DNA of 64,000 nucleotides. Source: Actinomycetospora termitidis. Its GTDB lineage: Bacteria; Actinomycetota; Actinomycetes; Mycobacteriales; Pseudonocardiaceae. Location: NCBI RefSeq assembly GCF_030286555.1, contig NZ_JASVWF010000002.1, forward strand, positions 372,001 through 436,000, written 5' to 3'. Positions 26,806-34,435 of the stretch are shown here, in pieces. Each line of letters starts with the position of its first letter. Position 1 is the stretch's first letter. The notes beneath the pieces are model-generated. The model had not been told where the DNA came from. It did no database searches and worked only from the letters and a program-made list of their open reading frames with translations. A program made the translations under genes and the position numbers.

Positions 26806-28032
26806 TCAGGACGCGCGCGACGCCTCGTAGACGTGGCCCGCGGTGCGGAGGCGCTCGACGAGGGCCGGGCCCATCGCGGTGGCGGGGGTCAGGGAGCCGG
26901 CGCGGGCGGGGAGTCGGTCGCCGTCGAGGGCCAGGCAGAGCACGGACTCGCCGAGCATGACCGCGGTCGCCGCGTAGCCCGGGTCCCCGGAGCCGGAGAC
27001 GCGCCCGGTGTAGCGCGCACCCGTCGTCGTGACCGCGTCCAGGTCGTGGCGGAACCAGCCCTTCTCGCGCGTCGACTCCGACGGGCCCTCACCGGGCTTG
27101 GGCAGGACCCGGTCGAGCAGCTGGCGTGCACCCGGCGTCGCGAAGCCCGCGAGCATCGCCCCGAGGCCCGCCGTCACGGCGCCCGCCGTGACCGCGCCGA
27201 CCGGGCCGGACCCCGTGCCCATCACCTCGCCGTAGCGCAGCCCCTTGCCGTAGGAGTAGCCGGCGATCGCGTTGGAGCGCCGCACGATGCGGGTGTTGTA
27301 CGAGGCCATGACGAACGGGGCGGCCCACTTCCCGTCGGGCAGGCGGTGCGGGGCGGGGTTGTCGCTCGGCTGGCGGGTGTCCGGCTCGCCCTCGCGGTCG
27401 GGAGAGAGACCGTAGGGGTCGCGCATCAGCTTCATCGTCGAGCGGTCCGCCTTGGCGGTGTCGGCGATCCCGCGCATCGAGTCGATCGTGCCGCCGGAGA
27501 CGCCGCCACGGACCCGGGCGACCGCGGTGACGTCGGTCAGCTCACCCTCGCCGTCGGCCTGGACCTGCGAGTGCAGGAGCAGGACGCCGAGGTCGGAGGG
27601 CACGGAGTCGTAGCCGCAGGAGTGCACGATCCGCGCGCCGGTGCGCTGGGCGACCGCGTCCGTGGCGTCGATCGCCTCGCGGGCGAAGGTGACCTCGCCG
27701 GTGAGGTCGGCGTAGTGCGTCCCCGCGGCGGCGGCCGCCTCGACCAGGGGCAGGCCGTACTTCGCGTACGGGCCGACGGTCGTGGCGATGGCCGTCGTGG
27801 ACGCGACCATCTGCTCCAGGGCGGCGTGATCGGTGGAGTCGGCGACGATCAGCGGCCAGTCGCTGCCGGGGGACGGGAGCCCGGCGCGGACGGACTCGAG
27901 CTTCTGCCGCGACCGGCCGGCCAGGGCGATCCGCGAGCCGGTCGGGGCGTGGCGCGCCAGGTAGTCCGCGGTGAGGGCACCGACGAAGCTGGTGGCCCCG
28001 TAGAGGACGACGTCGTGTTCGCGCTCGCTCAT
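26806..28032 (-). CDS. Saccharopine dehydrogenase-like / trans-acting enoyl reductase family protein
   Basis: This 408-residue protein begins with VVLYGATSFVGALTADYL, a Rossmann NADP site. It then shows ATTVGPYAKYGLPLVEAAAAAGTHYADLTGE, the conserved block of the saccharopine-dehydrogenase-like family. The group includes the mycobacterial trans-acting enoyl reductase acting with lipid polyketide synthases. No polyketide synthase is present here, so a reductase role on another lipid-like substrate is equally possible. The neighbouring DUF385 gene ends 9 nt before its start and is transcribed in the same direction, so the two form an operon. Confidence 0.75.
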   Translation of the reverse strand: MSEREHDVVLYGATSFVGALTADYLARHAPTGSRIALAGRSRQKLESVRAGLPSPGSDWPLIVADSTDHAALEQMVASTTAIATTVGPYAKYGLPLVEAAAAAGTHYADLTGEVTFAREAIDATDAVAQRTGARIVHSCGYDSVPSDLGVLLLHSQVQADGEGELTDVTAVARVRGGVSGGTIDSMRGIADTAKADRSTMKLMRDPYGLSPDREGEPDTRQPSDNPAPHRLPDGKWAAPFVMASYNTRIVRRSNAIAGYSYGKGLRYGEVMGTGSGPVGAVTAGAVTAGLGAMLAGFATPGARQLLDRVLPKPGEGPSESTREKGWFRHDLDAVTTTGARYTGRVSGSGDPGYAATAVMLGESVLCLALDGDRLPARAGSLTPATAMGPALVERLRTAGHVYEASRAS

Positions 28033-28041
28033 GGCGGCACG

Positions 28042-28512
28042 CTATCGGCGCGGCGCCTGCTCCGCCGGGGTGATCACGAAGACCGGGTGGCGCGGCGCGA
28101 TGGCGGCGAGCTCGTCGTCGCTCGCGTCCGCTCCGACGCCGTCGAAGAACGCCCCGACCTCCCAGGCCCAGGCCTTCAGGTAGGCGCGGAGCACCGGGAC
28201 GACCTCGGCGGGCTCGGTGAGCTCGCGGACGACGACGTCCTCGGTGCGGCGACCGATCGTGAGCTGGGCGGCGCCGGCGACCCGGACGTTGCGCACCCAC
28301 TGCGTCTGCCCGCGCGCCGCGACGAGGTAGCGGGCGCCGTCGAGCGTCAGCGGGTTGACCGGGGTCGTGCGCACCTCCCCGCTGGTCCGGCCACGGACTC
28401 CGAGCACGGCCGAGCCCGCGAGGGACAGCCCGCGGCGGGTGAAGAAGGCGACGAGCGGGTTCATGACGCGGCGGGTGACGAAGCCGGGCTGCTGGTAGTG
28501 GACGGCGCTCAT
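28042..28512 (-). CDS. Nitroreductase-family deazaflavin (F420)-dependent oxidoreductase (DUF385/Ddn-like)
   Basis: This 156-residue protein has the split-barrel F420-binding pattern of the Ddn/DUF385 family: VLGVRGRTSGEVRTTPVNPLTLDGARYLVAARGQTQWVRNVR. The TTPV and W-x-RN-x segments are typical of the cofactor site. The family uses F420H2 for reduction of quinones, nitro compounds or enones. The ATG at 28512 follows GAGGAGACCGACC. It leads a two-gene operon with the saccharopine-dehydrogenase-like gene, and its promoter region holds three copies of GAGCA-N-TGCTC shared with a divergent TetR gene. Confidence 0.85.
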   Translation of the reverse strand: MSAVHYQQPGFVTRRVMNPLVAFFTRRGLSLAGSAVLGVRGRTSGEVRTTPVNPLTLDGARYLVAARGQTQWVRNVRVAGAAQLTIGRRTEDVVVRELTEPAEVVPVLRAYLKAWAWEVGAFFDGVGADASDDELAAIAPRHPVFVITPAEQAPRR

Positions 28513-28529
28513 GGTCGGTCTCCTCGTGT

Positions 28530-28597
28530 GAGCACTGCTCTCTGTTTGTGAGAGCAATGCTCTTCCTTCGCGGGCGACGTGTCAAGAGCACTGCTCT
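28530..28597. promoter_or_regulatory. Triple GAGCA-N-TGCTC operator between DUF385 and TetR genes
   Basis: Perfect palindromes GAGCACTGCTC (28530-28540), AGAGCAATGCTCT (28551-28563) and AGAGCACTGCTCT (28585-28597) lie in a 101-bp divergent gap. The first two centres are 22 bp apart (two helical turns) and the third 34 bp further. They are very likely the operators of the TetR regulator at 28614. Confidence 0.8.
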
Positions 28598-28613
28598 CTG
28601 ACATGCTCGGCGC

Positions 28614-29258
28614 ATGCCCACCCGCCGCGAGCAGGCCCGAGTCGAGACCACCGAGCGGATCCTGGCCGCGGCGCGCACGCAGCTGGCCGAGGTCGGGGCG
28701 GCGGCGCTGTCGCTGCGGGCGGTGACGCGCGAGGTCGGGATGGTGTCCTCGGCGGTCTACCGCTACTTCCCGAGCCGCGACGACCTGCTGACCGCGCTGA
28801 TCATCGAGGCCTACGACGCCGTCGGAGAGGCGGCGGAGGGTGCCGACGTCGGGTCGACCGGCCTCGAGCGGTGGGTCGCGGTGTGGCGGGCGGTGCGCCG
28901 GTGGGCGCACGCGCACCCTGCGCAGTACGCGCTGATCTACGGCTCACCGGTGCCGGGCTACGCGGCGCCGGCGGACACGCTGCCGGCGGCCGGGCGGGTG
29001 GCGGCGGTGCTCGTGCGGATCGCGGCGGACGGGACCGGCGCGCGCGACGACCCGGGACCCGCCGTCCGGAACGCGATCGCCCCCGACGTGCTGCCCGAGC
29101 TCGACCCGGCGCTCGCGCCCGCCGCGATCGCGGCCTTCACGCAGCTCTTCGGCACTGTGGGGTTCGAGCTGTTCGGGCAGTACAAGAACGTCGTGGCCGA
29201 CCGGGACGTGTTCTTCGACCACGTGGCCCGGACGGCCGGACGTGCCTGCGGCCTCTAG
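28614..29258 (+). CDS. TetR-family regulator with WHG-type C-terminal domain
   Basis: This 214-residue regulator has an N-terminal helix-turn-helix (TTERILAAARTQLAEVG, then LSLRAVTREVGMVSSAVYRYFPSRDDLL). Its ligand domain has the WAHAHPAQYALIYGSPVPGY segment typical of the TetR_C_13/WHG class. It is divergent from the F420-type DUF385 gene with three GAGCA-N-TGCTC palindromes between, so it probably represses that operon and itself. Its TAG stop shares the four bases CTAG (29255-29258) with the stop of the convergent gene. Confidence 0.88.
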   Translation: MPTRREQARVETTERILAAARTQLAEVGAAALSLRAVTREVGMVSSAVYRYFPSRDDLLTALIIEAYDAVGEAAEGADVGSTGLERWVAVWRAVRRWAHAHPAQYALIYGSPVPGYAAPADTLPAAGRVAAVLVRIAADGTGARDDPGPAVRNAIAPDVLPELDPALAPAAIAAFTQLFGTVGFELFGQYKNVVADRDVFFDHVARTAGRACGL

Positions 29259-29716
29259 GGACGCGGCTGCGGCGGCCGGTCCAGCTTGGCCGACTCCGGC
29301 ACCTCGCCGCCCATGACGAGCGCGCCGGTCAGCCCGCGGCCCTCGTCGTTGCCGGTGGTGGAGCCGTAGTAGTAGGCGCCGGGACCGTCGAGGTCGAGGT
29401 GGGCGACGCCCCGGGAGTGGTTGACCAGCCAGATGAGCTTCGGGTCGCCGTTGCACGGCAGCAGCGCGCAGTGGGTGTTCTTGTCGTCGTTCGTGATCGT
29501 CAGCTCGATCCGGCCACCGTGCGGGAACACGAGGATCGCCGGCTCCCACACCAGCTCGTCCTCGGGGATGCGCACGCTGGCGCGCATGACGCCGTCGTCG
29601 CCCTCCTCGGCGTAGCCGATCTCCCCGGTGCCGAGCATCCGTCCGAGCGTGGCCCGGTTCTGCCCGTCGAGCCCGGCCTCGCGGAGCTTCGCGTCGCGGT
29701 CCTCGGTCGTGGTCAT
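29255..29716 (-). CDS. Cupredoxin-fold-like cytoplasmic protein lacking the usual copper loop
   Basis: This 153-residue protein has an internal block ILVFPHGGRIELTITNDDKNTHCALLP followed by GVAHLDLDGPGAYYYGSTTG and GLTGALVMGGE. It resembles the last strands of cupredoxin or multicopper-oxidase domains. Where those proteins carry C-x2-H-x4-M copper ligands, this one has YYGSTTGNDEGRGLTG with no Cys, His or Met, so an ordinary type 1 copper site is unlikely. No signal peptide is seen. The ATG at 29716 follows GGAGGCGG. It lies downstream of the TetR gene at 30396 in the same direction. Its function is unknown. Confidence 0.55.
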   Translation of the reverse strand: MTTTEDRDAKLREAGLDGQNRATLGRMLGTGEIGYAEEGDDGVMRASVRIPEDELVWEPAILVFPHGGRIELTITNDDKNTHCALLPCNGDPKLIWLVNHSRGVAHLDLDGPGAYYYGSTTGNDEGRGLTGALVMGGEVPESAKLDRPPQPRP

Positions 29717-29781
29717 CGTCCGCCTCCTGGCCTCGGTGGAGAAGCTCATGATCCAGCTCACACCCCGCCCATTCAAGCTGC

Positions 29782-30396
29782 TCACGAGCGTGTGGCGCGC
29801 AACCCACGGATCATCGTCGCCAGCCCGGTCTCGAACGTGGCCTCGCCGGTCGCGTCCGTGCGCGACGTGGCGGCCGCGTGCAGGGTCGGCAGCTCCGCGA
29901 GCCGGGCGAGGACGTCGGGGTCCGGCGGCGTGGCGGAGCGGGCCGCCTCGGCGTGGTACTCGAGCGCCGCGCCCAGGACGTAGTGGCCGAGGCCGAACAC
30001 CGCGTCCATCGCCTCCGACGGGGTGAACCCGGCGTCGACGAGCACGGCGAGGGTGCGCTCGATCTGGTCCAACGACGCCGTCGTCGGGCGGTTGCCGGCG
30101 ACGACGAGGGCGGCGTCGCGGTGGGCAGTGAACGCGCGGTAGCGCACGCGGGCGGACTCCGCCAGCCACTCCCACCACGGCTGACCGGGCGCGGGGGCCT
30201 CGGGCGGCGCGTGCTCGGCGACCATGCGCTCGGCGACGAGGTCCAGCAGGGCGCGCTTGTCGGTGACGTGCCAGTACAACGTCGGCGCGCTGACCCCGAG
30301 CTCGGCCGCGACCTTGCGCAGCGACAGCGCCGCCAGCCCGCCCTCGTCGAGCAGGCGCACGGCCGCCGTCACGATCGCGTCACGGCTGATGGCCAC
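29782..30396 (-). CDS. TetR-family regulator (tetracycline-repressor-like C-terminal domain)
   Basis: This 204-residue regulator has SRDAIVTAAVRLLDEGGLAALSLRKVAAELGVSAPTLYWHVTDKRALL. This is the helix-turn-helix of the TetR class whose C-terminal domain is like that of the tetracycline repressor. It is divergent from a DrrAB-like ABC exporter, with a perfect 17-bp palindrome in the 62-bp gap. It therefore very likely represses the exporter and itself and releases them when an exported drug-like compound binds. Confidence 0.9.
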   Translation of the reverse strand: MAISRDAIVTAAVRLLDEGGLAALSLRKVAAELGVSAPTLYWHVTDKRALLDLVAERMVAEHAPPEAPAPGQPWWEWLAESARVRYRAFTAHRDAALVVAGNRPTTASLDQIERTLAVLVDAGFTPSEAMDAVFGLGHYVLGAALEYHAEAARSATPPDPDVLARLAELPTLHAAATSRTDATGEATFETGLATMIRGLRATRS

Positions 30397-30431
30397 CGGC
30401 CGGAACCTCCTTGCGCACCCGAGTAGCGTGA

Positions 30432-30448
30432 CTCTAACACTGTTAGAG
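30432..30448. promoter_or_regulatory. 17-bp perfect TetR operator before ABC exporter
   Basis: CTCTAACA-C-TGTTAGAG is a perfect palindrome in the gap between the divergent TetR and ABC exporter genes. It overlaps a TAGAGT -10-like box for the TetR direction and ends 10 nt before the GTG start of the ATPase gene. This is the expected arrangement of an autorepressing TetR operator. Confidence 0.85.
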
Positions 30449-30458
30449 GGGGACGCGG

Positions 30459-31445
30459 GTGGACGAACCGGCCGTATCGGTCAGGGGACTGGTCAAGCGC
30501 TACGGCGACGTCGAGGCCGTGCGCGGCATCGACCTGGAGGTGGCACGCGGGGAGACGTTCGGGTTCCTCGGCCCGAACGGGGCGGGCAAGTCGACCACGA
30601 TCAACATCCTGTGCACGCTCGTCGAGCCGACGGCGGGCGAGGCGGCGGTCGCCGGGCTGGACGTGGTGCGTGAGCGGGCGGCCGTCCGGCGCCGGATCGG
30701 CCTGGTGTTCCAGGAGCCGACCCTGGACGGGCCGATGTCCGGCGAGCAGAACCTGCGCTTCCACGGGGAGCTGTACGGCGTCGACCGGCGCACCGCGGCC
30801 GCGCGGCGCGAGGAGGTGCTGCGGACCGTCGGGCTGTTCGAGCGCCGCAAGGACCCGGTCTCGACCTACTCGGGCGGGATGCGGCGCCGCCTCGAGATCG
30901 CCCGCGGGCTGCTCCATTCGCCGCAGGTACTCTTCCTCGACGAGCCCACGATCGGCCTGGACCCGCAGACCCGGGCGTCGATCTGGAACTACCTCGCGCG
31001 GTTGCACGAGACCCAGCCGATCACCGTCTTCGTCACCACCCACTACATGGACGAGGCCGAGAACTGCGACCGGATCGCGATCATGAACGAGGGTCGGATC
31101 GTCGCGCTGGACACCCCGGAGGCGCTGAAGGCGCAGGTCGGGGCGGACCGGGTGGTCGTCGCGACCGGGGACGACGACGCCGCGATCGCCGCCGTGCGCC
31201 GCGAGTTCGGGCTCGAGGCCGGCATGCACGACGGGGCGGTGACGATCTCCGTGCCCGACGGCGCCGGGTTCGTGCCGCGGCTGTTCGCAGCACTGACGGC
31301 GGCCGGCGTCGACGTGCGGTCGGTGTCGGTGACCCGGCCCTCGCTCGACGACGTGTTCCTGGCCCACACCGGGACGACGCTGCGCGACGCCGAGGCGCGC
31401 GGGCCGTCGATGCACCCGATGGCGATGCGGATGAGGGGGCGCTGA
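30459..31445 (+). CDS. ABC transporter ATP-binding protein, DrrA type
   Basis: This 328-residue ATPase has Walker A GPNGAGKST, a Q-loop in VFQEPTLDGPM, signature YSGGMRRRLEIARG, Walker B VLFLDEPTIGLDP and the switch His in TTHYMDEAE. The C-terminal DUF4162-type extension (from about residue 235) is typical of the daunorubicin-resistance DrrA class. It energises export through the permease encoded 2 nt downstream. The GTG start follows GAGGGGGA. Expression should be controlled by the adjacent TetR protein through the 17-bp operator. Confidence 0.92.
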   Translation: MDEPAVSVRGLVKRYGDVEAVRGIDLEVARGETFGFLGPNGAGKSTTINILCTLVEPTAGEAAVAGLDVVRERAAVRRRIGLVFQEPTLDGPMSGEQNLRFHGELYGVDRRTAAARREEVLRTVGLFERRKDPVSTYSGGMRRRLEIARGLLHSPQVLFLDEPTIGLDPQTRASIWNYLARLHETQPITVFVTTHYMDEAENCDRIAIMNEGRIVALDTPEALKAQVGADRVVVATGDDDAAIAAVRREFGLEAGMHDGAVTISVPDGAGFVPRLFAALTAAGVDVRSVSVTRPSLDDVFLAHTGTTLRDAEARGPSMHPMAMRMRGR

Positions 31446-31447
31446 CC

Positions 31448-32317
31448 ATGACCGAGCTGCGCGAACCGTTGCGCGTGGAGGCGGTGCGGGTCCCGGAGAG
31501 CGGGCTCGCGACGGAGGCCCGCGCGGCCGCCGTCGTCTGGCAGCGGGAGATGATCCGGTTCGTCAAGGACCGGGCGCGGATCCTGTCGTCGCTGGCCCAG
31601 CCGCTGCTGTTCCTGTTCGTGCTGGGCAGTGGCCTCGGGTCGCTGCTGGGGTCGAGCGGGTCCGGGGTCGCGCTGCCGACGTTCCTGTTCCCCGGCGTGC
31701 TGGCGATCTCGGTGCTGTTCACCGCGGCGTTCTCGGGCATCTCGATCGTCTGGGACCGCGAGTTCGGGTTCCTGCGCGAGATGCTGGTGGCGCCGGTGTC
31801 GACGACGTCGATCCTGGTCGGGAAGGCGGTCGGCGGGTCGACGGTGGCGACGCTGCAGTGCGTGCTGCTGCTCGCGCTCGCGGGGCTCGTGGGCGTGCCC
31901 TACGACCCGCTGATGTTCCTCGAGCTGCTCGTGCTGATCTTCCTCATGGCGTTCATGATCTGCTGCCTCGGGCTGATGCTCGCCGCGCGGTTGAAGCAGG
32001 TGCAGACCGCGATGCCGATGGTCCAGCTGATCATCACGCCGCTGATGTTCCTGTCCGGCGCGCTGTTCCCGCTCGGCAACCTGCCGACGTGGCTGACGGT
32101 GCTCACGCACGTCAACCCGATGACCTACGCCGTCGAGCCGCTGCGCCACGTCGTGTTCTCGCGGCTCGACGTCTCGGCCGCCGACCTCGCGCGGTACGAC
32201 CCGGGCATCCGGTGGGGGTCGTTCCTGGTGCCCACGTGGCTGGAGATCCTGCTGACGATCGCCTTCAGCGCCCTGCTGCTCGCGCTCGCCGTGACGCGGT
32301 TCCGCCGGACCGAGTAG
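31448..32317 (+). CDS. ABC-2 type transporter permease, DrrB type
   Basis: This 289-residue membrane protein has six hydrophobic segments and the ABC-2 motifs: RILSSLAQPLLFLFVLGSGLG in the first helix region, FLFPGVLAISVLFTAAFSG, and SGALFPLGNLPTWLTVLTHVNPMTY before the last helices. It forms the pore for the DrrA-like ATPase directly upstream. The pair resembles drug or lipid exporters of the daunorubicin-resistance family; the cargo is unknown. It is the second gene of the TetR-controlled exporter operon. Confidence 0.9.
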   Translation: MTELREPLRVEAVRVPESGLATEARAAAVVWQREMIRFVKDRARILSSLAQPLLFLFVLGSGLGSLLGSSGSGVALPTFLFPGVLAISVLFTAAFSGISIVWDREFGFLREMLVAPVSTTSILVGKAVGGSTVATLQCVLLLALAGLVGVPYDPLMFLELLVLIFLMAFMICCLGLMLAARLKQVQTAMPMVQLIITPLMFLSGALFPLGNLPTWLTVLTHVNPMTYAVEPLRHVVFSRLDVSAADLARYDPGIRWGSFLVPTWLEILLTIAFSALLLALAVTRFRRTE

Positions 32318-32401
32318 ATGTCGGAGCCCACATGCCGTTTCGACGACCGGTCGGTGCGGTCATCCGCCGCGGTCATCGAGGACGTGGACCGGAGGTGTGC
32401 G

Positions 32402-32908
32402 GTGGTGGACGAGGGCAGGGACCGGCCGCCGGACGAGGCACCGGAGGATCTCGCGAAGGAGATCTCCGACGGCGCCGATCGGGACGGGCGCCGCATCGCG
32501 GTGGTGGAGTCGCTGACCGGCGGGCTGGTCTCGAGCGACCTGGCCGCGGCGCCGGGATCGAGCGAGTGGTTCCGCGGCGGTGTCGTCGCCTACGACCGCA
32601 CCACCAAGCACGGGGTCCTCGGCGTGCCGGACGGCCCCGTCGTCGCCGAGCCCGCGGTCCGCGCGATGGCGGAGAGCGCGGCCGAGATGTTCGGGGCGGA
32701 CGTCGTCGTGGCCGTGAGCGGCGCCGGCGGGCCCGACCCGCAGGACGACCAGCCTCCCGGCACGGTCTGGTTCGCCGTCAGCGACCACGGGACGACCGAC
32801 GCCTGGGTCAAGCGGTTCCCGGGGGACCCGCCGGACGTGCTGAAGGCGACCCGCATCGAGGCCCTGCACGCGCTGCGCGAGCACACGGCCGCCGCCCACG
32901 CGGACTAG
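32402..32908 (+). CDS. CinA C-terminal domain protein (nicotinamide-nucleotide amidohydrolase, PncC type)
   Basis: This 168-residue protein has the PncC/CinA-C core: VVESLTGGLVSSDLA, SEWFRGGVVAYDRTTKHGVLGVP, and SGAGGPDP in place of the common SGIAGPGG. The family deamidates nicotinamide mononucleotide in NAD salvage. I chose GTG 32402 because GGAGG lies 6 nt upstream. The ATG at 32318, immediately after the permease stop, has no ribosome site and would add 28 poorly conserved residues. The altered glycine motif leaves some doubt about catalytic activity. It follows the exporter operon and is convergent with a TetR gene. Confidence 0.8.
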   Translation: MVDEGRDRPPDEAPEDLAKEISDGADRDGRRIAVVESLTGGLVSSDLAAAPGSSEWFRGGVVAYDRTTKHGVLGVPDGPVVAEPAVRAMAESAAEMFGADVVVAVSGAGGPDPQDDQPPGTVWFAVSDHGTTDAWVKRFPGDPPDVLKATRIEALHALREHTAAAHAD

Positions 32909-32914
32909 CGCGGA

Positions 32915-33505
32915 CTAAGCCAGCACGGCCTGCCAGTGCGCGCGCAGCGCCCGGCCGGCCGCGGCGGTGTCGATCGAGTCCGGGGCCACGAGGTACTGCA
33001 GCGCGAGGCCCCGGAGCTCGGCCACCACGATCGCCGCGACGACCGACGGGTCGACGTCGGGCCGCACCTCCCCGGCGGCCCGCCCGGCCTCGACGTCGGC
33101 GGCGATGTCGGCGCGGAAGAGGGCATCGCGTTCGCGGAACACCGGGCCGAGGTCGGCGTCGGCGACGGACTCGGCCCAGAGCACGAGGAACGCCCGGGAG
33201 AGCGACCCGATCCGCGCGACGGCGCCGAGGTAGCGCTCGACCAGGACGAGCAGGCGCTCCCGCCCGGGCGCGAACTCGTCGACCCCCGGGACGAACCCGG
33301 CCTGGCTCGCCGTCACCAGCGCCTCGACGAGCGCCTGCTTGGACCCGAAGTGGTGCGTGACGATGCCGCGGCTGTAGCCCGCGCGCCGGCCGACCTCGGC
33401 GAGCGTCACCGATCGCAGGCCGGACTCCACGACGAGGTCGGCCGCCGCCGTGAGCAGGGCCCGTTCGGTGGCCTCGCGTCGCTCCTGCTGGGTGCGCCGT
33501 TCCAT
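32915..33505 (-). CDS. TetR-family transcriptional regulator
   Basis: This 196-residue regulator has an N-terminal helix-turn-helix (RALLTAAADLVVESG, then VTLAEVGRRAGYSRGIVTHHFGSKQALVEALV) and a helical ligand domain. The ATG at 33505 follows GGAG. It is divergent from an alpha/beta hydrolase gene 54 bp away. The gap contains the inverted arms ACTTG and CAAGT, so repression of the hydrolase and of itself is the likely mode. Confidence 0.88.
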   Translation of the reverse strand: MERRTQQERREATERALLTAAADLVVESGLRSVTLAEVGRRAGYSRGIVTHHFGSKQALVEALVTASQAGFVPGVDEFAPGRERLLVLVERYLGAVARIGSLSRAFLVLWAESVADADLGPVFRERDALFRADIAADVEAGRAAGEVRPDVDPSVVAAIVVAELRGLALQYLVAPDSIDTAAAGRALRAHWQAVLA

Positions 33506-33523
33506 CGGAGGAGCATAGCGTGG

Positions 33524-33549
33524 TAACTTGCGTGTCAGCCGACAAGTAA
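33524..33549. promoter_or_regulatory. Candidate TetR operator before alpha/beta hydrolase
   Basis: Arms TAACTTG (33524-33530) and CAAGTAA (33543-33549) form an imperfect inverted repeat (ACTTG/CAAGT perfect) with a 12-bp spacer in the 54-bp gap of the divergent pair. It ends about 10 bp before the hydrolase ATG, as expected for an operator of the adjacent TetR protein. Confidence 0.5.
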
Positions 33550-33559
33550 GTGAGGGACC

Positions 33560-34435
33560 ATGACCGCTGTCTTCGTCCACGGCAACCCCATGACGGCCGC
33601 CGTGTGGGAGGGGCTGCTCGCGGAGCTGGGCCGCGAGGACGTCGTGTGCCTGTCGCCGCCCGGGTTCGGCGCACCCCTGCCCGGCGGGTTCGACGTGACG
33701 CCGGAGGGCTACCGCGACTGGCTGGTGGGCGAGCTCGAGCGTCTCGACGGGCCGGTCGACCTCGTCGGGCACGACTGGGGCGGGGCCCACGTCGTGCGCG
33801 TCGCGATGGACCGCCCGGACCTGCTGCGCAGCTGGGTGAGCGACACGCTCGGCGTGTTCCACCCCGACTACGTCTGGCACGACCTCGCGGTGACCTGGCA
33901 GACCCCGGGGGCGGGGGAGCGGCAGCTCGCCGGCCTCGCGGACCGTCCCGCGTGGACGGCGCGGCTGACCGGCCGGGGTATGCCGCTCGCCGTCGCCGAG
34001 CGCATCGTCGACGGCTACGACCCGGCCATGGCCCACGCGATCCTCGCGCTCTACCGGGCGGCCGCCCAGCCGGCGATGGCACGCGCCGGGCGGGACCTGG
34101 AGCGCGCCGCCGCGCGTCCGGGGCTCGCGGTGGTGGCCACCGGGGACCCCGTCGGCGGGACGATCGCGCAACGCCGCGAGTCCGCGGCGCGGGCGGGCGC
34201 CCAGCTCGGGGTGCTGGAGGGTCTGGGCCACTGGTGGCCCGCCCGCTACCCGGTGCGGGCGGCCCAGCTCCTCGGGCGGTTCTGGGCGTCGCTCGACGGC
34301 CTCACGACGACAGTGGGAGCCCCAGCAGTGCGTTCTCGATCAGTTCGGGCAGTGCCGGGTGGATCCAGTACTGCGCGGTGGCGACCTCCGGTGCGCTCTG
34401 CCCGAACACCATGGCCTGGACGAGCAGCTGGATGA
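33560..34435 (+). CDS. Alpha/beta-fold hydrolase with Asp nucleophile (epoxide hydrolase/dehalogenase-like)
   Basis: This 291-residue protein has the oxyanion motif VHGNPM at residues 5-10 and nucleophile Asp in VGHDWGG. The late His is in [10 protein letters not shown]. An Asp nucleophile is usual for epoxide hydrolases and haloalkane dehalogenases. The recognisable fold ends near FWASLDG. The remaining 44 or so residues are Arg/Pro/Ser-rich and read through the antisense 3' end of the mtr gene, so the two genes overlap tail to tail by 134 bp. It is likely regulated by the divergent TetR. A hydrolase next to mtr is also seen in mycobacteria (Rv2854). Confidence 0.75.
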   Translation: MTAVFVHGNPMTAAVWEGLLAELGREDVVCLSPPGFGAPLPGGFDVTPEGYRDWLVGELERLDGPVDLVGHDWGGAHVVRVAMDRPDLLRSWVSDTLGVFHPDYVWHDLAVTWQTPGAGERQLAGLADRPAWTARLTGRGMPLAVAERIVDGYDPAMAHAILALYRAAAQPAMARAGRDLERAAARPGLAVVATGDPVGGTIAQRRESAARAGAQLGVLEGLGHWWPARYPVRAAQLLGRFWASLDGLTTTVGAPAVRSRSVRAVPGGSSTARWRPPVRSARTPWPGRAAG

